Shown: positions 55,915 to 64,000 of the stretch, in pieces | How the letters are laid out: each line of letters begins with the position of its first letter | Position numbering within the stretch: position 1 is the stretch's first letter | Assembly (NCBI GenBank): GCA_035647615.1 | Contig: DASRND010000036.1 | Span: 124,001-188,000 of the forward strand | Length of the DNA stretch: 64,000 nt | Reading direction: 5' to 3' | From: Bacteroidales bacterium | GTDB taxonomy: Bacteria > Bacteroidota > Bacteroidia > Bacteroidales > 4484-276 | Notes under the pieces: model-generated | Told to the model about the DNA's origin: nothing | Seen by the model: only the letters and a program-made list of their open reading frames with translations | Database searches by the model: none | Made by a program: the position numbers and the translations under genes

Positions 55915-56835
55915 TCATACCTCCGTCACTTCACCCTCCTTTGCCAAAGAAGTATTGGCAAACACAGCTGTGGCCTCCTCTAATATCCCATCCAGCTTTT
56001 TGTAACGCGCCGAAAAATGCCCCAGGAGCAAATGCTTTGCTCCGGCTTCTCTGGCGGTAAGAGCGGCCTCTGCGGCTGTGGAGTGGTATTTCTCTCTGGC
56101 CACCTCTTTGAGTTCTTCCATAAAGGTAGCTTCATGGTAAAGCAGATCAGCACCCTGCACATACTGCGCAATATCCGGATTGTAACGTGTGTCGGAGCAG
56201 TAAGCAAAAATGCGTGGCGGCGGAGGCTGCCGTGTGATTTGTGCGTTGGGATAGACAATGCCAGCAGGACTAACGTAATCGGCGCCATTCTTTATGCGCA
56301 TCATCCAGGCAACCGGAACATCTTCCTTTAGCAGAAACTCTTTGTCAATTTTGCGTCGTCTTGGCTTTTCGCCAAAAATAAAACCAGTAGTTTCAATTCG
56401 ATGGTCAAGCGGAAATGACTTTACAAAGTGCTTATCCGACTCGTAAATTACTTCCTCTTTGTCGGCTTGCGTAGGATGAAAAATCAGTGGATACACCAGC
56501 TCGGTCTGCGAGGCTTCCAGTTGTAGTTGTACAATCTCTTCGAGACGGGACGGACCGAACAAATGTAATTCCTTGTCGCGTCCCAGCAGGTGCATGGTAG
56601 AAATAAGCCCGATGACGCCAAAAAAATGATCACCATGCAGGTGGCTGATAAAAATGTGATTGATCTTTTGAATCTTGTAATGCATGCGCCGCAGTTGTAT
56701 CTGCGTGCCTTCGCCACAATCTACCAGATAGTATTTGTAGTCCATGTTGAGCAAAATTGCCGACGGATTTCGTGTGGAAGTGGGTGTGGCAGCACTGCTG
56801 CCCAGAATAGTGGCGGTAAATACGGGTGCTTGCAT
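55915..56835 (-). CDS. rnz: Ribonuclease Z
   Basis: A 306-residue metallo-beta-lactamase nuclease of the tRNase Z family. G-S-S-A-A-T-P-T near residue 13, the zinc motif H-L-H-G-D-H near residue 64, further ligands in S-D-T-R-Y-N and H-E-A-T-F, and H-F-S-A-R-Y near the C-terminus. It matures the 3' ends of tRNA precursors or degrades RNA. It lies 43 bases after the rpsA terminator, so it probably has its own promoter. Confidence 0.95.
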   Translation of the reverse strand: MQAPVFTATILGSSAATPTSTRNPSAILLNMDYKYYLVDCGEGTQIQLRRMHYKIQKINHIFISHLHGDHFFGVIGLISTMHLLGRDKELHLFGPSRLEEIVQLQLEASQTELVYPLIFHPTQADKEEVIYESDKHFVKSFPLDHRIETTGFIFGEKPRRRKIDKEFLLKEDVPVAWMMRIKNGADYVSPAGIVYPNAQITRQPPPPRIFAYCSDTRYNPDIAQYVQGADLLYHEATFMEELKEVAREKYHSTAAEAALTAREAGAKHLLLGHFSARYKKLDGILEEATAVFANTSLAKEGEVTEV

Positions 56836-56878
56836 GGGTTTGTTTTGTGCAAAGATAGTTTTTGAATGTAGAAGATAA

Positions 56879-56915
56879 AAAAAAGCTGTTCCACAAAGTG
56901 CAGAACAGCTTTTTT
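56879..56915 (-). terminator. Terminator of rpsA
   Basis: AAAAAAGCTGTTC pairs with GAACAGCTTTTTT around an 11-base loop, with runs on both sides. It is placed between the rpsA stop and the rnz start. Confidence 0.88.
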
Positions 56916-56966
56916 ATTTATGAATAAAATCGACGCCGCGAAGATATCACGGCATAGCCTGATGCA

Positions 56967-59423
56967 TTATTTCTTCTTTTCGTCGGCTTCGTCGGTTTCT
57001 TTGGTAGCATCTCCGGCCTTTTCTTCGGTCGGTTCGTCAGCTTTTTCTTCGACAGGTTCTTCAGTCGGTTCGTCAGCCTTTTCTTCGGCAGGTTTTTCTG
57101 TCGGTTCGTCGACTTTTTCGTCGGTAGCTTTCTCGTCAGAGGCTTCTACTTTTTCTTTATCCGCACCAGCTTTGGATTTTTTAGTTTCCTTTACCTTAGC
57201 GTCGTCGGTTTCGGCAGCATCTTCGGGAGCTTCAGGAACTTCAGTAGCTTCTGCAAGCAGCTGGCTTTCGTCAGCTTTCTCCTGATCATTCTCTTCCTGC
57301 TTGCGGGCACGAATTTCCAGCTTTTCACGTGCGGCCTGCTCCATCTCCGATTTCAGCTCAGCCAGTTCGCTGATGTCGCCCAGAGTGGTTTTCTCGAGGT
57401 TATCCTTCATTTTTCTCACAACCTGTTTGTTGGAACGGGCCTGAGCTTTTTGTTCATTATCTTCTTTGGATTTCTCGGCAGAGAGCACATCCTGGAACAC
57501 GCGACTGTGCGAAAGGATGATCTTTTTATTTTCTTTAGAAAACTCAATGACTTTAAAGTCGAGTGATTCGTCGACTTTGGCCATGCTGTTGTTTTCTTTT
57601 TGCAAATGACGCGTGGGAGCAAATCCTTCCACACCATAAGGCAACGTCACCACCATACCTTTGTCGGTAGCTGTGGCAATGGTTCCTTTGTGGATAGAGC
57701 CAACGGTGAAAACAGTTTCGAAGACATCCCATGGATTTTCTTCGAGCTGCTTGTGGCCCAGGCTCAGACGACGGTTTTCTTCATCCACATCCAAAACGAT
57801 CACTTCGATGGCTTCGCCAATCTTGGTGAACTCGGCAGGATGCTTTATTTTCTTGGACCATGAAAGGTCGGAGATATGAATCAAACCATCCACACCTTCT
57901 TCGAGTTCTACAAAGATTCCGAAGTTGGTGAAGTTGCGCACCACAGCGCTATGTTTGGAAGAAACAGGGTAACGCCCTTTGATATTTTCCCATGGATCGG
58001 GGATGAGTTGCTTCATGCCCAGCGACATTTTGCGCTCTTCGCGATCGAGGGTAAGGATAACGGCATCAACCTCATCGGCTACTTTCAGGAAATCCTGAGC
58101 GGTGCGAAGGTGCTGCGACCACGACATTTCCGAAACGTGGATCAATCCTTCTACTCCGGGAGCTATCTCTACAAAAGCGCCGTAATCGGCAATCACAACT
58201 ACTTTTCCTTTTAATTTATCACCTACTTTCATTTCAGGATCAAGCGCATCCCATGGATGTGGGGTAAGCTGCTTAAGGCCTAAAGCAATACGTTTTTTGC
58301 TTTCGTCAAAATCAAGGATAGCCACTTTGATTTTCTGGTCGAGTTCCACGATTTCTTCGGGATGGTTGATACGGCCCCATGATAAATCTGTGATGTGCAC
58401 CAGACCGTCAACGCCACCCAGGTCGACGAATACACCGTAAGAGGTGATATTCTTAACGGTACCTTCGAGCACCTGACCTTTTTCGAGTTTGGCAATGATC
58501 TCGGCTTTTTGCTGTTCGAGTTCGCGTTCGATGAGTGCTTTGTGCGAAACAACCACATTTTTGTACTCGTGATTGATTTTCACCACTTTAAACTCCATTA
58601 CTTTATCTACATAGATATCATAATCGCGGATGGGTTTCACGTCAATTTGTGAACCTGGCAGGAAAGCCTCAATGCCGAATACGTCGACAATTAAACCACC
58701 TTTGGTACGGCTCTTCACGTGGCCTTTTATCACCTCTTCAGTTTCGAAAGCCTCATTAACACGCTCCCATGATTTGAGTATCCGTGCTTTTTTGTGCGAA
58801 AGAATCAGCTGACCCGTTTGGTCTTCCTGGTTTTCCACATAAACTTCCAGCGGGTCGCCTACTTTCAGATCGGGGTTGTAGCGCAACTCAGCGCGGGGGA
58901 TCACACCATCCGATTTGAAATTGATGTTTACCACAGCTTCGCGGTCGTTGAGCGCAGAGATAGTACCTGTAACTACTTCATGCTCGGCAACAGAGCTGAA
59001 AGTCTGGCCGTAAAGCTCTTCGAGCTTTTCACGTTCTGATGTTGTGTAGTTGTCCAGACCTTTATCAGCCGCATCCCAGTCGAAATCGCCGGGATCAGCA
59101 GGAGTGTCATGATGCTCATGCTTGGGCTTGCCTTTAGGCTCGTCGTCGGCGGGCATTATAGGCTCCTCTGAAGGTTCTTCGGTTGCTTCGGGATGAGGCG
59201 GCTCTGCCTCGGCAGACTCGGTAATCATCTCAGCTGCCACTTCCTCGGCTTCCTCTTTGCTCATCTGCGATTCAGCCTGTACTTCGGCTTGTTCTTCGGC
59301 CTCTTCGGGCGTGATGGCACCTTCGGGCTTTGCGTCATCTTCAATTGTACTACCAGCGGCAGCGGCAGAAGTTAGATTCTCCTCAGAAGATTCCTGGTTT
59401 AACTTTTCTTGTTCGTTATCCAT
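56967..59423 (-). CDS. rpsA: 30S ribosomal protein S1 with long acidic extensions
   Basis: An 818-residue S1, well above the usual 550-620. Six S1 (OB-fold) domains lie at about 149-212, 229-296, 317-386, 402-471, 488-557 and 574-641; the middle ones have the classic G-V-F-V-D-L-G-G-V-D-G-L-V-H-I form. The first 145 residues are Glu/Pro/Ala-rich, and residues about 650-818 are Lys/Glu-rich, ending in repeats of the type E-K-A-D-E-P-T-E-E. S1 binds mRNA and helps initiation, important where Shine-Dalgarno signals are weak. The -7 element is 113 bases upstream, leaving a long leader that could be autoregulated. Confidence 0.93.
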   Translation of the reverse strand: MDNEQEKLNQESSEENLTSAAAAGSTIEDDAKPEGAITPEEAEEQAEVQAESQMSKEEAEEVAAEMITESAEAEPPHPEATEEPSEEPIMPADDEPKGKPKHEHHDTPADPGDFDWDAADKGLDNYTTSEREKLEELYGQTFSSVAEHEVVTGTISALNDREAVVNINFKSDGVIPRAELRYNPDLKVGDPLEVYVENQEDQTGQLILSHKKARILKSWERVNEAFETEEVIKGHVKSRTKGGLIVDVFGIEAFLPGSQIDVKPIRDYDIYVDKVMEFKVVKINHEYKNVVVSHKALIERELEQQKAEIIAKLEKGQVLEGTVKNITSYGVFVDLGGVDGLVHITDLSWGRINHPEEIVELDQKIKVAILDFDESKKRIALGLKQLTPHPWDALDPEMKVGDKLKGKVVVIADYGAFVEIAPGVEGLIHVSEMSWSQHLRTAQDFLKVADEVDAVILTLDREERKMSLGMKQLIPDPWENIKGRYPVSSKHSAVVRNFTNFGIFVELEEGVDGLIHISDLSWSKKIKHPAEFTKIGEAIEVIVLDVDEENRRLSLGHKQLEENPWDVFETVFTVGSIHKGTIATATDKGMVVTLPYGVEGFAPTRHLQKENNSMAKVDESLDFKVIEFSKENKKIILSHSRVFQDVLSAEKSKEDNEQKAQARSNKQVVRKMKDNLEKTTLGDISELAELKSEMEQAAREKLEIRARKQEENDQEKADESQLLAEATEVPEAPEDAAETDDAKVKETKKSKAGADKEKVEASDEKATDEKVDEPTEKPAEEKADEPTEEPVEEKADEPTEEKAGDATKETDEADEKKK

Positions 59424-59536
59424 TAAAAAATAAATTGTTGTGGATGCTGCCTTATCATCCGGGTTATTACATCGTTGTTAACATGCAGATAATTGATATT
59501 CAGGCATCAAAACCATTATCTGCAAAAATGAGGGTG

Positions 59537-59544
59537 CAAAAGTA
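59537..59544 (-). promoter_or_regulatory. -7 element of rpsA
   Basis: Minus-strand TACTTTTG followed by CA, a perfect match, 113 bases before the rpsA ATG. Confidence 0.5.
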
Positions 59545-59566
59545 TAAAAAATATCACTTTGTGGTA

Positions 59567-60160
59567 TCACAACAGTGATTTTAGATTTTTGTAGCTTTCG
59601 ATAGTTCCGGCTTCAAAGGATGGATTGTACAGCAAGGCCGAGGGATGTGTGAGCGGAAATATTTTTGTTCCTCCCAAATCTAACAATCGCCCATTTATAT
59701 TTTTAAAAACCATTTCTGGTGCGGAAGGGTCGGTTTGATACTTTGCCAAAATTGCATAGGTGGCATAAGATCCCAAAGGAACAATGATTTGAGGTTGGAT
59801 AATTGCAATTTCATCCTCCAAAAAAGAGCTGCACGATTCAATTTCATTTGGAACCGGCTTGCGGTTTCGTGGCAAAGTGCATTTCACCAGATTCGTCATA
59901 AAAACTGATTTCCTTTCAATTCCGGCTTTGTGCAGCAAATTATTAAAAACCTGACCCGATGGACCAATAAACATCCTGTTCCCGGCATCCTCCTTCGCTC
60001 CGGGCGAGAGCGCAACAAAAAGAAGGACGGCGCCAATATTTCCTTCGCCGGTGAGCGCATGTTTTCGTGTAGCCGACAAGCCACACCTGGTGCAAACCCT
60101 GATCTGATAGTTAAGAACGTCGAGTGAATCTTGTTTTTCGGATGGACTGAATACTTTCAT
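59567..60160 (-). CDS. Uracil-DNA glycosylase, family 4/5 iron-sulfur type
   Basis: A 197-residue enzyme with the cysteines of a 4Fe-4S cluster (V-C-T-R-C-G-L near residue 22; K-C-T-L and S-C-S-S further on), a substrate loop A-L-S-P-G-A-K-E-D-A-G, the F-I-G-P-S-G-Q segment and the C-terminal L-T-H-P-S-A-L-L-Y-N-P. It removes uracil from DNA. In typical family 4 enzymes the first loop reads G-E-A-P-G; here it is A-L-S-P-G, a mild deviation. It is the last gene of the DUF5606-pyrD-cobO-udg transcript, 19 bases after cobO. Confidence 0.87.
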   Translation of the reverse strand: MKVFSPSEKQDSLDVLNYQIRVCTRCGLSATRKHALTGEGNIGAVLLFVALSPGAKEDAGNRMFIGPSGQVFNNLLHKAGIERKSVFMTNLVKCTLPRNRKPVPNEIESCSSFLEDEIAIIQPQIIVPLGSYATYAILAKYQTDPSAPEMVFKNINGRLLDLGGTKIFPLTHPSALLYNPSFEAGTIESYKNLKSLL

Positions 60161-60179
60161 CTGAGATAAATTTTGCCTG

Positions 60180-60701
60180 CTAAAATTCTATACCCTTTCT
60201 GGCCTCTACGCCGTCATTATAATAATGCTTTATTTCTTTCATTTCTGTAACCAAATCGGCAATTTCATAAAGAGACTGCGGGGCATAGCGCCCGGTCAAA
60301 ACAATCTCCATTTCTTTTGGCCTGGATTTGAGCAAATTTACAATTTCTTCTTCTTCAAAAAGATGGTAATACAAAGCAATGCAAATTTCATCCAGGATAA
60401 GGATATCAAAACTGTTTTCGGCTATTACTTTAGTAACCTCAGCAAGTCCGGTTCGGGCTGCGTCGATATCTTTTTGGGTAGGCTCATTTTTTATAAAACA
60501 ATCCAAACCATATTGCCGGATTTCAATTTCAGGAAATCTTTTTAAAGCGTCCAATTCGGAATAGTGCATTCCTTTTACAAATTGAGCGATAAAAACTTTT
60601 TTGCCAGCTCCGGCAGCTCTTATCGCCAGACCTATTGCTGCTGTTGTTTTCCCTTTCCCGTTGCCTGTGTAGAGATGTATGTATCCCTTATTTTTTTTCA
60701 T
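60180..60701 (-). CDS. cobO: Cob(I)yrinic acid a,c-diamide adenosyltransferase
   Basis: A 173-residue P-loop enzyme (BtuR/CobO/CobA group) with G-N-G-K-G-K-T-T at residues 14-21, Q-F-V-K-G near residue 41, I-L-I-L-D-E-I near residue 102 and L-T-G-R. It transfers the adenosyl group of ATP to cobalt to make coenzyme B12. It overlaps pyrD by 14 bases. No other cobalamin genes are nearby, which suggests salvage. Confidence 0.93.
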   Translation of the reverse strand: MKKNKGYIHLYTGNGKGKTTAAIGLAIRAAGAGKKVFIAQFVKGMHYSELDALKRFPEIEIRQYGLDCFIKNEPTQKDIDAARTGLAEVTKVIAENSFDILILDEICIALYYHLFEEEEIVNLLKSRPKEMEIVLTGRYAPQSLYEIADLVTEMKEIKHYYNDGVEARKGIEF

Positions 60702-61746
60702 TTTTAAAAATTTTATCCATTAAAACCAGCTGCCGGTTGATGTTGCGGGCGATGAGTGGTCCTTCATACACAAATCCTGTGTAAACCTGCACCAGGTCGG
60801 CGCCGGCTTGTAATTTTTCGATGGCATCGTCGGGTGTAAAAATGCCGCCGGCACCAATGATCGGAAACGATTTTCCTGATTTTTGTGCCAGGTAGCGGAT
60901 TACTTCGGTAGCACGATCTCGCAGCGGCAGGCCGCTCAAACCACCATTGCCGATCTGTTCTACCCGCTTATCAGGCGTTTTGAGATTGTGCCGGGTAACG
61001 GTGGTATTCACAGCCACTACGCCGTCGATCTGGGTTTGGGCTACAATATCTATCACTTCTTCGAGCTGACCATCGTTCAGATCGGGAGATACTTTGAGTA
61101 GGATAGGTTTGGTTTTGCTGTGGCTGTGGTTGATTTGCTGCAGGCGGTTGAGGATTAGCATGAGCTTATCCTGATCCTGCAGTTCGCTGAGATTGCTGAT
61201 GTTGGGGCAACTCACATTAACAACAAAGTAATCGACGTAATCGAAAAGTTTGCGGAAGCAGATTTCATAATCGTCCACAGCTTTGTGGTTGGGTGTAACG
61301 GTATTTTTTCCAATGTTCCCACCAATGACGATATCGGTCTTTCGCTTTTTAAGATTCTCGACAGCCTGATCTGCGCCGATATTATTGAAGCCCATCCGGT
61401 TGATCAGCGCCTGATCGGCAGGCAACCGAAAAAGGCGTGGCTTGGGATTACCAGATTGCGGCAGCGGGGTGATGGTTCCTATTTCGACAAAACCAAAACC
61501 AAGATGCGCCAGTTGATTGTAAAGCGTGGCTTGTTTGTCAAAACCTGCTGCTACGCCCACCGGGTTACGAAACTTTAATCCGAACACCTCCCGTTCCAGC
61601 GAAGGGTGCGTTACCGAAGTAATGCTACTCATAAGCTGCTTTGCTCCTGGAACCACATGGGTAAGCTGCAAACCCGACGCTACCAGATGATGGATGCGCT
61701 CGGGGTTGATGCGGAAAAGCAAGGGGCGAACAAGGTGCCGATACAT
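60688..61746 (-). CDS. pyrD: Dihydroorotate dehydrogenase (quinone), class 2
   Basis: A 352-residue membrane-associated flavoprotein of pyrimidine synthesis. An N-terminal helical extension (1-45) for quinone access is followed by a barrel with G-V-A-A-G-F-D-K, T-P-L-P-Q-S-G-N-P-K-P-R, the catalytic-serine segment F-V-V-N-V-S-C-P-N, V-N-T-T-V-T-R and G-A-D-L-V-Q-V-Y-T-G. It passes electrons to menaquinone. It lies 5 bases after the DUF5606 gene. Confidence 0.95.
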   Translation of the reverse strand: MYRHLVRPLLFRINPERIHHLVASGLQLTHVVPGAKQLMSSITSVTHPSLEREVFGLKFRNPVGVAAGFDKQATLYNQLAHLGFGFVEIGTITPLPQSGNPKPRLFRLPADQALINRMGFNNIGADQAVENLKKRKTDIVIGGNIGKNTVTPNHKAVDDYEICFRKLFDYVDYFVVNVSCPNISNLSELQDQDKLMLILNRLQQINHSHSKTKPILLKVSPDLNDGQLEEVIDIVAQTQIDGVVAVNTTVTRHNLKTPDKRVEQIGNGGLSGLPLRDRATEVIRYLAQKSGKSFPIIGAGGIFTPDDAIEKLQAGADLVQVYTGFVYEGPLIARNINRQLVLMDKIFKNEKK

Positions 61747-61751
61747 CGGGA

Positions 61752-62243
61752 TTATTGTTTGTCCCCAGCTTCTGTATCGGTGTCGGTGGGAGTTTCTGTG
61801 GAAGTTTCGGTGGGAGCTTCTTCTGAAGCCTCCTCCTCTGGTTGGCTGGTTTCTTCGTCGGTGAATTCCATCATGTTGCCGGCTACAAGCAAATTGTACC
61901 AGGTTACCAACTTTTTGATGTCGGAAGTGTACACCCGCTCTTCATCGTAGTCGGGCAACACTTCGAGCATAAAAGCCCGTAATTCAGCGCCGTTAGATTT
62001 CGCATCGAGCACTTCTTTACCTTCATACTTGTCGAAAACCTTGCGAAACACGTCGGCAAGCGGCACATCTTCACCATGGGTGAAAACACTGATTTCGGCC
62101 AATGAGCTGATGCGCTCGTGGGCAAATGCCGGGAAACGTTTTCCGTCGGTGATGCTTTCGACGATGACACCTGATTTAGACTGTCCGATATTTTTATACA
62201 AACCGGACTTGCCCGATATTGATAAGATGTTTTTTAAATCCAT
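61752..62243 (-). CDS. DUF5606 domain protein
   Basis: A 163-residue protein. The first 125 residues match the Bacteroidota-only DUF5606 family (M-D-L-K-N-I-L-S-I-S-G-K-S-G-L-Y-K, then V-V/I-E-S-I-T-D-G-K-R). The tail (about 128-163) is low-complexity Glu/Thr/Pro. The ATG at 62243 gives the conserved start. Function is unknown; location upstream of pyrD and cobO gives no clear hint. Confidence 0.85.
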   Translation of the reverse strand: MDLKNILSISGKSGLYKNIGQSKSGVIVESITDGKRFPAFAHERISSLAEISVFTHGEDVPLADVFRKVFDKYEGKEVLDAKSNGAELRAFMLEVLPDYDEERVYTSDIKKLVTWYNLLVAGNMMEFTDEETSQPEEEASEEAPTETSTETPTDTDTEAGDKQ

Positions 62244-62372
62244 ATGATGTTTTAAATTTTGGCAAAAATAAAAATTAAATCCTTCTTTCTGTGCAAACAA
62301 ACACTAAACTCCGGAATCTACAATATCTCTATTAGTTTAAACAGTAACAAACAAAGCGGTCAGACTGTTTTT

Positions 62373-63734
62373 TCAACTTGAAAAAGGACTGATGCCGTGG
62401 TAGTTGTGTGGCGTAATTTTTTTCATCTCCGCTTTTACCGCATCTGATATTTCCAGTGTGTCGATAAAAAGAAGCATGGTTTCGCGGGTAATTTTGCTGC
62501 CGGTGCGGGTAAGCGTTTTCAAAGCGTTGTAAGGATCGGGGTAGCCTTCGCGGCGCAGGATGGTTTGAATAGCTTCGGCTACCACCGCCCAGTTGTTGTC
62601 GAGGTCGGCTACGATTTTTTTCTCATTCAGCACCAGCTTATCCAAACCTTTGCTCAACGACTGCACGGCTATGATAGTGTGTGCAATGGGCACACCGATG
62701 TTGCGACTCACGGTGGAATCAGTGAGGTCGCGCTGCAGGCGAGACACCGGTAGCTTTGCCGAAAGATGCTCAAAAATGGCATTGGCGAATCCCAGATTGC
62801 CCTCAGCATTTTCGAAGTCGATAGGATTTACTTTGTGCGGCATCGCCGATGAACCCACTTCGCCTTCCTTTATTTTCTGACGGAAATACTCCATCGAGAT
62901 GTAGCTCCACATGTCGCGCGACAAGTCGAGCAGGATGGTGTTGATGCGTTTCAGGGCATCAAAGAAGGCAGCCATGTTGTCGTAATGTTCAATCTGGGTC
63001 GTCACATTTTGCCGTTCGAGCCCCAGCTTGTCGACCAGGAATTTATTAGCAAACTCCACCCAATCAACATCAGGGAAGGACACCACTTGTGCGTTGAAGT
63101 TTCCGGTGGCACCGCCAAACTTCCCGGAGAAAGGAATATTATTTATCAAAGTAAACTGCTGCTCCAGCCTTTCGCTGAAAACATACAACTCCTTGCCCAG
63201 CGTGGTTGGCGAGGCAGGCTGACCGTGTGTATGGGCCAGCATCGTTATATCTTTCCACTTATGGGATAAGGTGTAAATCTGCTGCTGCAAATTTTCGAGC
63301 TGCGCCCAAAGCTGGTCTTGCCAGGCCTCTTTGAGCGCCATCGGCACTGCTGTATTATTAATGTCCTGCGAGGTAAGTCCAAAATGGATAAACTCTTTAA
63401 ACGGAGAAAGGGACAGCTCATCAAACTTCTCGCGCAGGTAATATTCGATGGCTTTTACGTCATGATTGGTCACCGCTTCTATCTCCTTGATACGTTGCGC
63501 AGCCTCATAATCGAAGCTCCTGTAGATTTCGCGCAGCTTTTCAAAATTATCAAAATCGAAATCTGAGAGCTGCGGCAAGGGCCAGGTGCACAGGCTGATA
63601 AAATATTCCACCTCCACCAACAGCCGGTAACGCATGAGCGCCGCTTCGGAAAAATAGGGCCGCAAATTATCGGTTTTATTTTGATAGCGTCCATCGATGG
63701 GAGATATTTCCCAAAGACCTTTCAAATGTGTCAT
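62373..63734 (-). CDS. purB: Adenylosuccinate lyase
   Basis: A 453-residue fumarase/aspartase-superfamily lyase. I-S-P-I-D-G-R-Y at the start, T-S-Q-D-I-N-N-T near residue 125, H-T-H-G-Q-P-A-S-P-T-T near 170 and the signature G-S-S-A-M-P-H-K-V-N-P near 295. It acts twice in purine synthesis. The ATG at 63734 is chosen over a TTG at 63746. Confidence 0.96.
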   Translation of the reverse strand: MTHLKGLWEISPIDGRYQNKTDNLRPYFSEAALMRYRLLVEVEYFISLCTWPLPQLSDFDFDNFEKLREIYRSFDYEAAQRIKEIEAVTNHDVKAIEYYLREKFDELSLSPFKEFIHFGLTSQDINNTAVPMALKEAWQDQLWAQLENLQQQIYTLSHKWKDITMLAHTHGQPASPTTLGKELYVFSERLEQQFTLINNIPFSGKFGGATGNFNAQVVSFPDVDWVEFANKFLVDKLGLERQNVTTQIEHYDNMAAFFDALKRINTILLDLSRDMWSYISMEYFRQKIKEGEVGSSAMPHKVNPIDFENAEGNLGFANAIFEHLSAKLPVSRLQRDLTDSTVSRNIGVPIAHTIIAVQSLSKGLDKLVLNEKKIVADLDNNWAVVAEAIQTILRREGYPDPYNALKTLTRTGSKITRETMLLFIDTLEISDAVKAEMKKITPHNYHGISPFSS

Positions 63735-63843
63735 AAAATTGTACAAATTGATTATTCGGGCAAATTTCGCATTTCAATCGGATAACGGCCTTGCATTTTT
63801 ACATTATTTTTGCCTGCATTACAAATATTACTAAAATAAAAAT

Positions 63844-64000
63844 AATGAAACGAAACTTTCTAATCGTCCTGCTCATTGTTGTTGCAGGATTTTCCGGCAT
63901 CAGCCGGTTGCATGCCCAGAGTGCTGCTGACACCGTTGGCGGCTACATTTTTACGGATATTAAAATTGCGCCACACATGCCTGTAAAAAACCAAAACCAG
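63844..64000 (+). CDS. C1-family peptidase (bleomycin hydrolase/aminopeptidase C-like), 3' end cut
   Basis: Only the first 52 residues are present. A signal peptide (hydrophobic core, S-R-L-H-A-Q-S cleavage region) is followed by G-G-Y-I-F-T-D-I-K-I and P-V-K-N-Q-N-Q, the segment just before the catalytic cysteine motif (usually S-G-T-C-W) of secreted Bacteroidota C1B peptidases. The frame is open to the window end. A perfect -7-like TATTTTTG lies at 63805-63812. The active-site cysteine itself is outside the window. Confidence 0.7.

Overview
The window comes from a Bacteroidota chromosome, most like the Bacteroidales/Marinilabiliales side of the phylum. Supporting signs are type IX secretion (PorQ plus three cargo proteins with C-terminal sorting domains), Bacteroidota-type families (DUF5606, YwqK/MORN, GDP-heptose genes, a DnaA starting V-D-Q-K with the conserved N-S-F-K-T-W-F segment), repeated TAnnTTTG -7 promoter elements and weak Shine-Dalgarno signals. 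No rRNA, tRNA, CRISPR array, transposase or integrase was seen. Both edges cut a gene.

Layout. 1-7.3 kb: a truncated membrane protein, a chagasin-type inhibitor lipoprotein, then a leftward operon of tyrosine/homogentisate catabolism (hmgA, hppD, fahA, flavin reductase) ending in a translationally coupled lycopene-cyclase-like gene. 7.5-15 kb: OsmC, PorQ, two thioredoxin-fold proteins, an MlaE-MlaF-CvpA operon and a CPA2 antiporter. 15.5-19.1 kb: dnaA and a tightly overlapping trio (tyrosine phosphatase, threonine/serine dehydratase, RsmI-like methyltransferase). 19.5-25.1 kb: a leftward three-gene cytoplasmic phosphorelay. 25.2-30.4 kb: ilvE, then a rightward six-gene module built around a hydrogenase-like iron-sulfur protein (DRTGG, HATPase, HydS-like, DRTGG, PHP, HATPase) without catalytic hydABC genes. 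30.7-38.6 kb: sodium symporter, gmhA-hddC-gmhB heptose genes, a secreted PNGase F-like protein, YigZ, TrmD. 38.8-43.5 kb: a truncated antirepressor-like gene, MazEF, an aldehyde dehydrogenase, a HAD hydrolase and HigBA. 43.5-50.2 kb: YwqK protein, RecR, GlmM, TPR protein, DUF368 lipid-carrier transporter, AroE. 50.4-54.7 kb: two large type IX cargo genes. 55.5-64 kb: rplS, rnz, an unusually long rpsA, the operon DUF5606-pyrD-cobO-udg, purB and the start of a C1 peptidase.

The most interesting reads are: (1) the pair of type IX cargo genes sits between two near-identical 45-bp copies of the aroE 3' end, so it looks like a roughly 5-kb insertion into that site; (2) the orphan hydrogenase-like sensory module, whose central protein keeps the four H-cluster-binding cysteines but lacks the proton-transfer cysteine; (3) a modular secreted PNGase F homologue in which one of three catalytic-site acids is replaced; (4) simple-sequence tracts (12 G; 15 copies of CTGTT) upstream of two of the secreted-protein genes; (5) several families of dispersed palindromic or inverted intergenic repeats.
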